Numbered from the stretch's first letter, positions 1 to 6,820 are shown. The stretch: DNA of 8,087 bases from Phyllobacteriaceae bacterium (GCA_024645155.1 JAHEGF010000149.1:1-8087); one strand, 5' to 3'. Program-made: numbers and translations. Notes: a model not told the origin generated them from the sequence alone.

Positions 1-335
1 ACATACCAGCCAAAAAGCGGAATCCACATCAGTTCCCGTTTGAGAATGTAAACGGCGTCCGGAATGTAGGGCAGGAACGCGAACGTGTCCCAGAACGACT
101 GGTGTTTGGGTGCAACGATGTAACTGCCGGACGGCCGGTGCTCAAGACCGCTGATTTCCATGCGGTTGCCGACAATCAGCTCCTGAAGCCACAGATTGGA
201 GTTTGCCCAGAATTTCGGGACAAACCAGGCTTTCTTGCGCGCGGCGAGAAAGAAGTACGGAGAAAACACGATCATCATGGCGACGATCATGGCGTAGAAC
301 AACATGTTGAACAGGAGCGAGCGCAGGAAGATCAT
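1..335 (-). CDS. plsC: 1-acyl-sn-glycerol-3-phosphate acyltransferase (PlsC), N-terminal part, cut by window start
   Basis: This enzyme transfers a fatty acyl group to lysophosphatidic acid to make phosphatidic acid, at the inner membrane, in phospholipid synthesis. The 111 visible residues show an N-terminal hydrophobic stretch (about 7-32). They also show the family's acyltransferase motif H-x4-D as H78-Q-S-F-W-D83, and the second block K99-R-E-L followed by I105-P-L-F-G-W-Y. The rest of the protein lies beyond base 1. I read it as ATG at 335 on the minus strand; residues 1-10 (MIFLRSLLFN) look like the usual rhizobial start. The frame stays open upstream with no ATG or GTG up to about base 470, and no clear Shine-Dalgarno precedes the ATG, so the start is less sure than the family call. 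It follows ydcF in the same direction after about 130 bp. Confidence 0.9.
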   Translation of the reverse strand, partial: MIFLRSLLFNMLFYAMIVAMMIVFSPYFFLAARKKAWFVPKFWANSNLWLQELIVGNRMEISGLEHRPSGSYIVAPKHQSFWDTFAFLPYIPDAVYILKRELMWIPLFGWY

Positions 336-465
336 CGAGCTGGGAACCGGTTGCCAGTAGTTGGTGCCGCTGACGGTTACACCAGCACTGCCGTCGGCTG
401 CAACACCAAACGCCGCGCAAATTGACCACAAACCGGTAGGCCGGAAATGCCACGGATGAGAGCTG

Positions 466-1173
466 TCACTGAACCGAAGCAGCAAGATAGCGCGGACTGG
501 TGCCGGTCAGCGCTGCAAGATATTTCAGATACTCCGTCGCCAGAACCCTGAGCGCTTCCGGATCTGTCAGCCAGCCGCCGTTTCCAAGATCGCCTATCAC
601 CACCGGATAGGGCCGTACGGTGATATTTGTGAAGGCGCGGCGTGCTTCGAGAAGGCTGCGCGGCATATGGTAATTATTGGTGACCAAAAGGACATCCCGG
701 AAGCCGTGATCGGACAGCCATTTAGCGCTTTCGGCTGCATTGCCGACCGTATCAAGGGCAGTGCGGTCGAGGTCGACACAGCAGTCAAACAGCGCGGACT
801 TGCCACCGACAGCGCGGCGCAAATCCGACAATCTCGTTCCCGGATGAACACCGCTAATCAGCAGGCGTTTCCCTTTGCCCGCCTCCAGCAGGCCAAGAGC
901 CGTTTCCAGGCGCTTGTGTCCACCGGTCAATACCACTATGGCGTCGGAGGCAGGGACTCCTGCTTGGGGGCGCAGGGATCCGATATGCTGGGCAAAGACG
1001 GCAAATCCTGCTGCCGATGCGAATGCCAGCACCAGTACGGTTACAACCGCCATGCGCAACAGACGGACAACTGCCGGCCGGCGGCGTGGCATTGCGTTGC
1101 CGGGCAGTTGGTTTGCATCATCTGAACCGGGGCGGTCCGCACATTGTTCCCCGGCACGCTGTTGAACGGTCAT
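466..1173 (-). CDS. YdcF family (DUF218) membrane protein
   Basis: This is a member of the DUF218/YdcF (SanA-like) family, thought to act in cell-envelope processes; no precise reaction is established. A basic N-terminal region (R30-R-R) leads into one membrane segment at about 39-61. The DUF218 domain follows: the first strand and glycine pair D77-AIVVLTGG-85, the strand LLISGVHPG (104-112), the conserved T142-V-G-N-A-A-E-S, and the signature V164-T-N-N-Y-H-M-P-R-S (164-173). At 235 residues it has a normal length for the family. The ATG at 1173 has only a weak ribosome site. An internal ATG (residue 28, base 1092) just before the basic cluster is a possible alternative start. It lies 63 bp after ftsX on the same strand, the conserved alphaproteobacterial order ftsE-ftsX-ydcF-plsC, which suggests co-transcription and an envelope role. 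Confidence 0.88.
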   Translation of the reverse strand: MTVQQRAGEQCADRPGSDDANQLPGNAMPRRRPAVVRLLRMAVVTVLVLAFASAAGFAVFAQHIGSLRPQAGVPASDAIVVLTGGHKRLETALGLLEAGKGKRLLISGVHPGTRLSDLRRAVGGKSALFDCCVDLDRTALDTVGNAAESAKWLSDHGFRDVLLVTNNYHMPRSLLEARRAFTNITVRPYPVVIGDLGNGGWLTDPEALRVLATEYLKYLAALTGTSPRYLAASVQ

Positions 1174-1236
1174 GATTCTCGATAAACCGCGAATGCGGCA
1201 AAGAATAGCCCGAACTGTGAAGTTTGTACCGGATAT

Positions 1237-2208
1237 TTAGCCGGCACTGCTGCCTTCATCGAGATCAGCAAGGTGGGAGATTACCGTCAGATGCGTCGTC
1301 AGTGCCGTCAGCAGGGCAATCACGATGACGATCATCGCGATAATGGCATATCCGGTCAGGCCGAGTGAAAACGTACCGAAAAAGGCCGCCGTCTGGTCTG
1401 CACCGGGCGTTGCCTGGTTGCGGGCGGTCCACCAGCCGGAGACCGCAAACACCATGACCGCGGCAAAGCCGCCGGAAACGGCACCTTTCAGGGCAATGCG
1501 CAGAAAATGCGTACGGTACTCCCTGGCGATGAAACCGGCTTCGGCGCCGACAAAATGCAGCACCTCAATGATATGGCGGCTGCTCGACATGGCGCCACGG
1601 GTTGCAAAGACGACGGTCAGGATCGTTGCGCCGAGCATCAGCACCAGAATGGCAAGCCCGATGGTTGTGGTTGCCCGCGACATGGCAACCAGGTGGTCGA
1701 CCCAGTTGCGATGGTCATCGAGGCTGACATTGTCGACCTGCGCCGTCAGCACCTCGCGCATTGCCGCAAAGTCCGGCGGACTTGTCTCGTCGATCGTTAT
1801 GACGACCAGCCGCGGCACCGGTAGTTCATCGATGTCGAATCCGGATCCGAGCCATGGTTCGAGCAGACGGGCGGTGGATTCGCGATCGACAATTTCAGCG
1901 GAGAGAACCCCGTCAAACTCGCTGACGATTGCCCGGGCTGCTTCAAGGGCAGCTTCCATGTCGAAGGTGTCGCTTGGGCGTATCTGGATCGTTGCCTCGC
2001 GCGAGATGCGGCTCTGCCACGAGGAGGCCGTGTCGCTGACCATCATGGCGGCACCAAGCGTCAGGCACGACAGGAATGTCATGATGGCGATGACGGCGAC
2101 GAGCGCATGGCTCGAAACACTGCGTGCCGGAAGGATTGACGTTCCCGCAGACGGACCGCGTACCGTCAGTTTCATTACCGCCTGGATGATCTGGCGCACT
2201 TCAATCAT
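1237..2208 (-). CDS. ftsX: cell division protein FtsX, ABC transporter permease-like
   Basis: FtsX is the membrane half of the FtsEX complex, which sits at the division site and couples ATP hydrolysis by FtsE to activation of septal peptidoglycan hydrolases. The 323 residues show four membrane segments at about 35-56, 181-202, 240-258 and 284-308. A periplasmic domain of about 125 residues lies between the first two, as expected. The cytoplasmic coupling stretch after segment two (E215-V-L-H-F-V-G-A-E, then the region to F235) matches the family pattern. The ATG at 2208 overlaps the end of ftsE by 8 bp (ATGATTGA), so the two are translationally coupled. The N-terminus is short compared with some homologues, and M12 could also serve as start. 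Family call is secure from the FtsE pairing and topology. Confidence 0.93.
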   Translation of the reverse strand: MIEVRQIIQAVMKLTVRGPSAGTSILPARSVSSHALVAVIAIMTFLSCLTLGAAMMVSDTASSWQSRISREATIQIRPSDTFDMEAALEAARAIVSEFDGVLSAEIVDRESTARLLEPWLGSGFDIDELPVPRLVVITIDETSPPDFAAMREVLTAQVDNVSLDDHRNWVDHLVAMSRATTTIGLAILVLMLGATILTVVFATRGAMSSSRHIIEVLHFVGAEAGFIAREYRTHFLRIALKGAVSGGFAAVMVFAVSGWWTARNQATPGADQTAAFFGTFSLGLTGYAIIAMIVIVIALLTALTTHLTVISHLADLDEGSSAG

Positions 2209-2860
2209 GGATTTCGAGCCGCTGGTTGGCGAGAATCATGCGCCGCGCGTCAACCTGGTCCATCAGTGACAGGTCGTGGGTGGCGATCACAACCGCTGTG
2301 CCGGAACGGTTCAATTCAATGAACAGGCGCAGCAAACGCCGCGCCAGCGGCGAATCGACATTGCCGGTCGGCTCGTCCGCCAGCAGGATTTCGGGTTGCT
2401 CGATCAGGGCGCGGGCAATGGCGGCGCGCTGCTTTTCGCCACCCGACAATACCGGTGGCAGCACATGCATGCGTTCACCGAGCCCCACCCATTTGAGCAG
2501 TTCGATCACGTCGGAGCGGTATCCTGCCTCGTCACGGCCGCGAACGCGCAACGGCAGGGCGACGTTCTCGTAGGTGGTCATATGGTCGAGCAGGCGGAAA
2601 TCCTGGAAAACGACGCCAATGCGCCGGCGCAGCAGCGGCAATTCGGCGCGGGTAATACGTGACCGGTCCTTGCCGAAAACGGTTATCAGACCGCGGGTCG
2701 GCTTCAGGGAAAGGAACAGCAGTTTGAGCAGCGTCGTCTTGCCGGCACCCGACGGCCCGGTCAGAAACTGGAACGATCCCTCCGCGATGTGAAACGAAAT
2801 GTCGCGCAGGATTTCTGGCCCCATCCCGTAGCGCAGTCCGACATTTTCAAATCGTATCAC
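2201..2860 (-). CDS. ftsE: cell division ATP-binding protein FtsE
   Basis: FtsE is the cytoplasmic ATPase of the FtsEX division complex. All ABC ATPase motifs are present: Walker A G35-PSGAGKT-42, Q-loop Q86, signature L138-S-G-G-E-K-Q-R, Walker B I158-LLADEP-164 with catalytic E163, D-loop N167-V-D, and switch H195. The 219-residue length is typical. The start codon is GTG at 2860, chosen because the resulting N-terminus (M-I-R-F-E-N-V) aligns with the usual beginning of rhizobial FtsE; no in-frame ATG lies just upstream and the ribosome site is weak. It is the first gene of the minus-strand block and is divergent from the hpt operon, with 177 bp between them holding a candidate TTGACA promoter element. 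Confidence 0.96.
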   Translation of the reverse strand: MIRFENVGLRYGMGPEILRDISFHIAEGSFQFLTGPSGAGKTTLLKLLFLSLKPTRGLITVFGKDRSRITRAELPLLRRRIGVVFQDFRLLDHMTTYENVALPLRVRGRDEAGYRSDVIELLKWVGLGERMHVLPPVLSGGEKQRAAIARALIEQPEILLADEPTGNVDSPLARRLLRLFIELNRSGTAVVIATHDLSLMDQVDARRMILANQRLEIHD

Positions 2861-2910
2861 GGCGCGATGCCCATGCGGTTTGCGGGATGGATTTGCAGGT
2901 GGCTGAAGTG

Positions 2911-2939
2911 CATCGGATTTTCGCCGGGATCCCTGTCAA
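2911..2939 (-). promoter_or_regulatory. candidate promoter for ftsE-ftsX-ydcF-plsC
   Basis: Read on the minus strand, a perfect TTGACA (2934-2939) lies about 75 bp upstream of the ftsE GTG. The -10 side at 16-17 bp spacing is poor (TCCGAT or CCGATG), as is common for rhizobial promoters, so only the -35 element is seen directly. For the opposite strand the best pairs in the 2861-3037 gap are TTGCCG (2958) with AAGCAT (2981), or TTAACC (2986) with TACATA (3008). Both are weak. Confidence 0.35.
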
Positions 2940-3037
2940 TCGATGTCTGGCCGTCCGTTGCCGAACGAATCCTCGAAGTGAAGCATTAACCAATTTCCGT
3001 TACCGCTTACATAGAAAACGGGAAGAAGTTAAGGCGC

Positions 3038-3703
3038 ATGACGGGACGGCCGGGTTCAATTCCGCTCAGCGGCGAGATATTGGCTGACGAGGCGCGTGCT
3101 CCGGCACCCGCGCCGGCACGGGTGGGCGATTTCGTTGATGCCGACTACGAAACCGTCGGCCAAAGCCGTTCCCAGGAAAGTCCGCGTTCCAATCAAGCAG
3201 CAACGACCGGCGCAAGTTCGGCGAACCCCGACAACGCTGAGGCGCGTGCGGGAATGGACATGCTCAAAAAGCATGGAAATCGCGGGTCGGCGGAGCGTGG
3301 CGGTGTCCTGTTTTATACCGCAGGCCTGGCGGTCGTGATGATGGCGTTCTGGATTTCGGGCGGTCATGCGCTGTTCGGTACAATGACACCGCTTCAAACC
3401 GGCTCGACGCACGCGGAGACAATGCGTCTTGGGGGAATAACCACGGAAAAGGTGGTGATCGGCGATTCGCACTATCTGCTGGTCAGCGGCCATGTGCGCA
3501 ATGAAGGTGACGGGGTGGCGAATGTGCCGCCGATTCGCATCGCGGTTACCGGCAAGTCCGGCGAAGTGCAAAATTACCGGATGGGATCGCGATCCACGGC
3601 AATAGGAGCCGGTGAGCGGCTTCCCTTTTCGAGTCGCCTTGACGCACCGGTGTCCGGCGTGGAATCCGTGCTTGTCACCCTAATAGCTTCGGAAAAAAAC
3701 TAG
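3038..3703 (+). CDS. single-pass membrane protein with DUF3426-like C-terminal domain
   Basis: The function is unknown. The 221 residues begin with a soluble, low-complexity region rich in Ala, Pro, Ser and charged residues (1-87, including an APAPAPA stretch at 21-27). One membrane helix follows at about 89-107 (G-G-V-L-F-Y-T-A-G to W-I-S). The rest is a predicted periplasmic beta-rich domain (about 130-221) with the pattern G151-H-V-R-N-E-G and P-P-I-R-I-A-V-T-G, typical of DUF3426/FxLYD-type domains. In many alphaproteobacteria the gene at this place, divergent from ftsE, carries an N-terminal MJ0042 zinc ribbon. No CxxC pair exists here or in the upstream frames. The ATG at 3038 is preceded by AAGG and GGAAG at 4-15 bp. 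The TAG stop touches the hpt ATG directly, so the pair is one transcript. Homology to DUF3426 is inferred by eye. Confidence 0.75.
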   Translation: MTGRPGSIPLSGEILADEARAPAPAPARVGDFVDADYETVGQSRSQESPRSNQAATTGASSANPDNAEARAGMDMLKKHGNRGSAERGGVLFYTAGLAVVMMAFWISGGHALFGTMTPLQTGSTHAETMRLGGITTEKVVIGDSHYLLVSGHVRNEGDGVANVPPIRIAVTGKSGEVQNYRMGSRSTAIGAGERLPFSSRLDAPVSGVESVLVTLIASEKN

Positions 3704-4246
3704 ATGCCGGTCATTCGCAACAAAAACATCGAAGTCCTGTTCAGCGCATCAACAATTGCACGGCGCAATCTCGAGCTGGCCAAGGATATCGCGGAACGCG
3801 ACTACAAGGATCTGCTTGTCATATCGGTCCTGAAAGGGTCGTTCATATTCGCTGCCGACCTCATTCGCGCGATGCACGACGCCGGGATTTCTCCTGAAGT
3901 GGAATTCATCATGATTTCCAGCTATGGCGCCGGCAAGACCAGCGGCGAAATCAAGGTGCTGCGCGATATCGACAGCGATGTCCGCGGCCGCGATATCCTG
4001 TTGATCGATGATATCCTGGAATCGGGGAAGACACTCAAGTTTGCCCGCGACCTGATGCTCGAACGCGGGGCAAGGGATGTCTCGATTGCCGTTCTGCTCG
4101 ACAAGAGGATGCGGCGAAAGAGCGATATCGAACCTGATTTCACAGGTTTCGACTGTCCGGATGTTTTTGTGGTCGGCTATGGCATGGACGCGGGATATGC
4201 CTTCCGCGAACTGCCGTTTGTCGGTGTGGTAAGGGACGAGGAATGA
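3704..4246 (+). CDS. hpt: hypoxanthine phosphoribosyltransferase
   Basis: This cytoplasmic purine-salvage enzyme converts hypoxanthine (and often guanine) plus PRPP into IMP (or GMP) and pyrophosphate. The 180 residues carry the type I phosphoribosyltransferase fold: the L43-K-G-S loop, the flexible catalytic loop around S72-S-Y-G-A-G-K-T-S-G-81, and the PRPP-binding motif I101-DDILESGKT-110 with its acidic pair D102-D103. The conserved V-G-Y-G-M-D near residue 157 and a C-terminal R-E-L-P-F-V-G-V complete the pattern. Length fits bacterial Hpt. The ATG starts on the base after the stop of the upstream membrane protein, and the gene ends inside the start of the CpdR-like gene (ATGA overlap), so the three genes are probably co-translated. 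Nothing in the sequence suggests specific regulation. Confidence 0.95.
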   Translation: MPVIRNKNIEVLFSASTIARRNLELAKDIAERDYKDLLVISVLKGSFIFAADLIRAMHDAGISPEVEFIMISSYGAGKTSGEIKVLRDIDSDVRGRDILLIDDILESGKTLKFARDLMLERGARDVSIAVLLDKRMRRKSDIEPDFTGFDCPDVFVVGYGMDAGYAFRELPFVGVVRDEE

Positions 4247-4617
4247 TGGCGCGAATACTGGTGGTTGAAGACGATGATTCGGTCCGGCATTTTACTGCGC
4301 GGGCTCTGGCGGCGGCAGGCCATGACGTCGAAACGGCGGCGGACGGAGACGAGGGCCTGGCGCGGATCGAACGTTCCGGAGCCAGTCATGACCTGATCGT
4401 ATCCGATATCCGCATGCCGGTCATGGACGGGATCGAAATGGCGCAGCGTGCCGCTTCTTCCCATCCGGGCATCAAGATCCTACTGATGACCGGATATGCC
4501 GAGCAACGGGAACGCGCGGCGGAACTTGCGGGAACCGTCATAGATGTCGTGCAGAAACCATTCTCGCTGGCTGAAATAAGGGAATCCGTAAATACGGCGC
4601 TTTCCAAGGCAGCCTGA
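4243..4617 (+). CDS. cpdR: CpdR-type single-domain response regulator
   Basis: This is a stand-alone receiver domain of 124 residues without an output domain. The receiver residues are all present: acidic pocket E9-D10-D11, phosphorylation site D55 (in S-D-I-R-M-P), T83 and K105 (K-P-F). The stretch L80-L-M-T-G-Y-A-E-Q-R-E-R-A and the ending K-P-F-S-L-A-E-I-R resemble Caulobacter CpdR. In that organism, unphosphorylated CpdR delivers substrates such as the diguanylate phosphodiesterase PdeA to ClpXP, under control of the CckA-ChpT relay. Rhizobia often have two CpdR paralogues; which one this is cannot be decided here. The last residues are S-K-A-A. The gene overlaps hpt by 4 bp. A second ATG at 4246, after GAGG, gives the more family-like start M-A-R-I-L. 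Receiver domain is certain; the CpdR assignment is likely. Confidence 0.82.
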   Translation: MMARILVVEDDDSVRHFTARALAAAGHDVETAADGDEGLARIERSGASHDLIVSDIRMPVMDGIEMAQRAASSHPGIKILLMTGYAEQRERAAELAGTVIDVVQKPFSLAEIRESVNTALSKAA

Positions 4618-4742
4618 ACGCGCCACCGTCCGGCAGGACAAGGCGAGCGGCAACAGGTGCCCGGCGTTCGCAGACACGCCAGCAACATTATTTCTCCTGT
4701 ATATGTCGGATATTACCGGCTGGCTGCGTCTTCCATGGGATT

Positions 4743-4758
4743 GCACCGGAAATGGTGC
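4743..4758 (+). other. small hairpin in the leader of the VOC gene
   Basis: GCACC (4743-4747) and GGTGC (4754-4758) form a 5-bp stem with a 6-base loop. It lies 13 bases upstream of the ribosome site of the next gene, in the 164-bp gap after cpdR. There is no T-run, so it is not a convincing terminator; it may be chance. The rest of the 4618-4781 gap shows no clear promoter or terminator. Confidence 0.2.
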
Positions 4759-4771
4759 GGCTCAAACCGAT

Positions 4772-4776
4772 GGAGG
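4772..4776 (+). promoter_or_regulatory. Shine-Dalgarno deciding the start of the VOC gene
   Basis: GGAGG sits 5 bases before the ATG at 4782. In-frame ATGs at 4752 and 4770 exist upstream but lack a comparable site, and the longer reading would translate the ribosome site itself. This supports 4782 as the start. Confidence 0.75.
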
Positions 4777-4781
4777 AAATC

Positions 4782-5168
4782 ATGAGCAATGCAATGCAAA
4801 CACACGGCCACCCAAGCTGGATCCAGCATTCCGGACCGGATCCGGTCGCGGCGCGCAAATTCTACGAGAATTCGCTCGGCTGGAATGTCGCCGACATGCC
4901 GATGCAGGACGGCTCGTCTTATGCCGGCATCATGGTCGGCGAGGCTCCCGTCGGCGGCTTCATGCCAGTACCTGCCCCGCAGGGTGCATGGACGGTCTAC
5001 ATCACGGTTGACGACGTTGACGCGCGCTATGCGAAGGCGCTGAAGGCCGGTGCAACCGGTGTCAGCGAACCGGCAGACTTCCCGGGTGTCGGACGCATCG
5101 GCACCATCACCGATCCGTTCGGTGCCTCGATTGCACTCATCACCTATGAAAGCATGCAGAACGCCTGA
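4782..5168 (+). CDS. VOC family (glyoxalase/bleomycin resistance fold) protein
   Basis: A 128-residue protein of the vicinal oxygen chelate fold. It shows the typical paired beta-alpha-beta-beta-beta layout: W13-I-Q-H-S-G-P-D followed by A-A-R-K-F-Y-E-N-S-L-G-W, then a second module with W-T-V-Y-I-T-V-D-D-V-D-A and the ending D-P-F-G-A-S-I-A-L-I-T-Y. This pattern resembles the CFP30B-like glyoxalase subgroup, where the substrate is usually unknown. H16 lies where a metal ligand is often found, but I cannot identify a full metal set. Members act in the cytoplasm as lyases, isomerases, dioxygenases or binding proteins, so no reaction should be assigned. It is the first of a same-strand series with tfoX-like, DUF2461 and DUF1801 genes; 105 bp separate it from the next. 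Confidence 0.88.
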   Translation: MSNAMQTHGHPSWIQHSGPDPVAARKFYENSLGWNVADMPMQDGSSYAGIMVGEAPVGGFMPVPAPQGAWTVYITVDDVDARYAKALKAGATGVSEPADFPGVGRIGTITDPFGASIALITYESMQNA

Positions 5169-5188
5169 TGCTGCCGGCTGGCGAAGGC

Positions 5189-5206
5189 ACCGGACCGGGG
5201 GCCGGT
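5189..5206 (+). terminator. weak hairpin after the VOC gene
   Basis: ACCGG (5189-5193) and CCGGT (5202-5206) can pair around an 8-base loop, 20 bp after the VOC stop. The T-rich tail is poor, so this would at most be a weak terminator or an RNA-stabilising stem. Confidence 0.2.
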
Positions 5207-5273
5207 ATCAGGTGTCTTTCGCACTGGCATTGGCGCTGATATTGATTGCGGGTCACATTTGCGGAGGTGAGCC

Positions 5274-5645
5274 ATGCCCTACGATCCACACCTGGCCGAT
5301 TTGATGCGCGACGCGCTGAAAGACCGGCCGGGCATATCCGAAGTCAGGATGTTTGGCGGTTTCTGCTGGATGCAGAACGGGCACATGATCTCCGGTGTCG
5401 AGGTTGGGCGGTTCATGTTCCGGGTTGGCAAGGAACTCGAGGCAGAAGCACTGTCGCGATCCGGTGCCCGCCCGATGGATATTACCGGCCGGCCGATGCC
5501 GGGCATAGTGTGGGTCGATGCCGATGCGGCACTCGATGACGGTCTCGACAGCTGGATCGACCTGGCGTCACGCCACGCGCTCAGCCTGCCGCCCAAAAAA
5601 CCCAAGGCCAAAAAGCCGAAAGCTGGGAGGGGAGCAAGGCAATGA
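5274..5645 (+). CDS. TfoX N-terminal domain protein with lysine-rich tail
   Basis: The 123 residues contain a TfoX/Sxy N-terminal domain: M26-F-G-G, then N35-G-H-M-I-S-G-V, a conserved arginine in M-F-R-V-G-K, and P-M-D-I-T-G-R-P-M-P-G. In gammaproteobacteria full-length TfoX/Sxy co-activates competence genes with CRP. Stand-alone N-terminal-domain proteins like this one are common in rhizobia and have no proven role, so a competence function should not be assumed. The last 18 residues are a basic tail containing a doubled K-K-P-K-A unit, which could bind nucleic acid (inference). A strong ribosome site GGAGGTGA (5263-5270) fixes the ATG at 5274. The TGA stop overlaps the ATG of the DUF2461 gene, so the two are coupled. 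Confidence 0.87.
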   Translation: MPYDPHLADLMRDALKDRPGISEVRMFGGFCWMQNGHMISGVEVGRFMFRVGKELEAEALSRSGARPMDITGRPMPGIVWVDADAALDDGLDSWIDLASRHALSLPPKKPKAKKPKAGRGARQ

Positions 5646-6334
5646 GGTTTGCCGGATTTCCCCGCGAGACAGTTTTGTTCCTGAAGGGGCTGAAGGCCAA
5701 CAACTCGAAACAGTGGTTTGACGCGCACCGCGCCGACTACGATGCCTTTTTCGTGGCACCGGCGCTGGCGCTGATTGAAGCACTGGCACCGGCAGCACAA
5801 AAACTTGACCCGCCTCTTCAGGCGGCCGCAAAAATGAACGGCTCGCTGCGCAGGATCTATCGCGATACCCGCTTTTCCAGGGACAAAACGCCCTACAACA
5901 CGCACATGCACCTGATTTTCTGGGCGGGAGACCATCCGAACCGGTCATCGGGTATCCATCTGGTGCTGGGGGCGGACGGCTTCGGCTACGGTGCCGGGCA
6001 CTGGGCTTTTGAAGCGGACGCCCTGACGCGGTATCGCCATGCCGTGCTTGATGACCGCAAACGCAAGGCGCTGGAGGAATCGCTGGCGATTGCCGGCAAG
6101 GCCGGGTGCAGTCTTGATGCACCGCATCTGAAAACGGTGCCGCGCGGCTTTGACAAGGGCGCTGCCGGTGCTGATTATCTGCGCTACAAGGGGATTGTTG
6201 CGCGAACGATGGATGGCCGCCGCGACTTCGACCCGAGGCTGTTCACCGGAGAATGCGTGGACTATTGCAGCGGACTGATGAAGGCCATGGCGCCACTGGT
6301 CGGCTGGGTTCGCAGCGAAGTGGAATTGGCGTAG
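5642..6334 (+). CDS. DUF2461 (TIGR02453) family protein
   Basis: A 230-residue protein of the DUF2461 family, function unknown, predicted to be cytoplasmic (no signal peptide or membrane segment). The family hallmarks are clear: N20-N-S-K-Q-W-F-26 near the N-terminus, R70-R-I-Y-R-D-T-R-F-S-R-D-K-T-P-Y-85, and the glycine/aromatic block G-I-H-L-V-L-G-A-D-G-F-G-Y-G-A-G-H-W. A later R-G-F-D-K-G and Y-L-R-Y-K-G are also typical. The length is that of the full family. The ATG at 5642 overlaps the stop of the TfoX-like gene by 4 bp, so it is translationally coupled to it. No catalytic chemistry can be named. Confidence 0.9.
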   Translation: MRFAGFPRETVLFLKGLKANNSKQWFDAHRADYDAFFVAPALALIEALAPAAQKLDPPLQAAAKMNGSLRRIYRDTRFSRDKTPYNTHMHLIFWAGDHPNRSSGIHLVLGADGFGYGAGHWAFEADALTRYRHAVLDDRKRKALEESLAIAGKAGCSLDAPHLKTVPRGFDKGAAGADYLRYKGIVARTMDGRRDFDPRLFTGECVDYCSGLMKAMAPLVGWVRSEVELA

Positions 6335-6369
6335 CGCCGTTCATCGTGAAATGAAAGCAGTTTGGTACG

Positions 6370-6816
6370 ATGAAATCGGATGCCGAAACCGTTGGCCAGT
6401 ATCTCGACGAATTGCCGGAGGATCGCCGCCGGGCGCTGGAAGCGGTACGCGAAATCATACTCGGCAATCTTCCGGACGGCTATGTCGAGACCATGAACTG
6501 GGGCATGATTTCCTATGAGGTGCCTCTTGCAACCAGCGGACCGACCTATAACGGCAAGCCGCTGATGATTGCAGCGCTGGCCTCACAGAAAAACCACATG
6601 GCGGTCTACCTGTGCGGGCTCTACTGCGTGCCCGGGATCAAGGCGCGTTTCGAGGCTGCGTGCCGCAAGTCGGGCGTGACCCCCAACATGGGTGCCTCAT
6701 GCGTGCGTTTCCGGAAACTTGGGCAACTGGATATGGCTGCGATTGCCGAAGTCATCGGCGCGGTGCCGCCTGACCGGTTGATCGAGGTCTCGTCGAATTC
6801 ACACCGCAAGCGCTGA
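6370..6816 (+). CDS. DUF1801 (YdhG-like) family protein
   Basis: A 148-residue cytoplasmic protein of the DUF1801 family, function unknown. The signature is present: an N-terminal helix with L-D-E-L-P-E-D-R-R, then G37-Y-V-E-T-M-N-W-G-M-I-S-Y-E-V-P. It continues with K-P-L-M-I-A-A-L-A-S-Q-K-N-H-M-A-V-Y-L and, near the end, M-G-A-S-C-V-R-F-R-K-L. DUF1801 genes are often found beside VOC and similar small domains in rhizobial genomes, as here. It starts 35 bp after the DUF2461 stop, with a poor ribosome site (GGTACG directly before the ATG). The out-of-frame ATG at 6351 is not an alternative. It converges with the SH3 gene 46 bp downstream. Confidence 0.88.
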   Translation: MKSDAETVGQYLDELPEDRRRALEAVREIILGNLPDGYVETMNWGMISYEVPLATSGPTYNGKPLMIAALASQKNHMAVYLCGLYCVPGIKARFEAACRKSGVTPNMGASCVRFRKLGQLDMAAIAEVIGAVPPDRLIEVSSNSHRKR

Positions 6817-6820
6817 ACCA

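Noticed and set aside
142..453. Minus-strand 103-residue frame overlapping the plsC start
   Set aside because: It is read in another frame of the same strand; the plsC frame carries the H-x4-D motif while this one is Arg/Cys/Gln-rich nonsense.
1325..2269. Long open frame on the plus strand opposite ftsX and the end of ftsE
   Set aside because: It is fully antisense to two well-conserved genes, has no domain pattern and its composition is that expected from the GC-rich third positions of the real genes.
2986..3003. TTAACC...TTACC as a CtrA box in the ftsE/hpt-operon divergent region
   Set aside because: The CtrA consensus needs TTAA-N7-TTAA; here the spacing is 10 and the second half is TTAC.
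5279..5935. Long minus-strand open frame opposite the TfoX-like and DUF2461 genes
   Set aside because: It is antisense to two genes with clear family motifs and its protein is Arg/Pro/Cys-rich without recognisable features.
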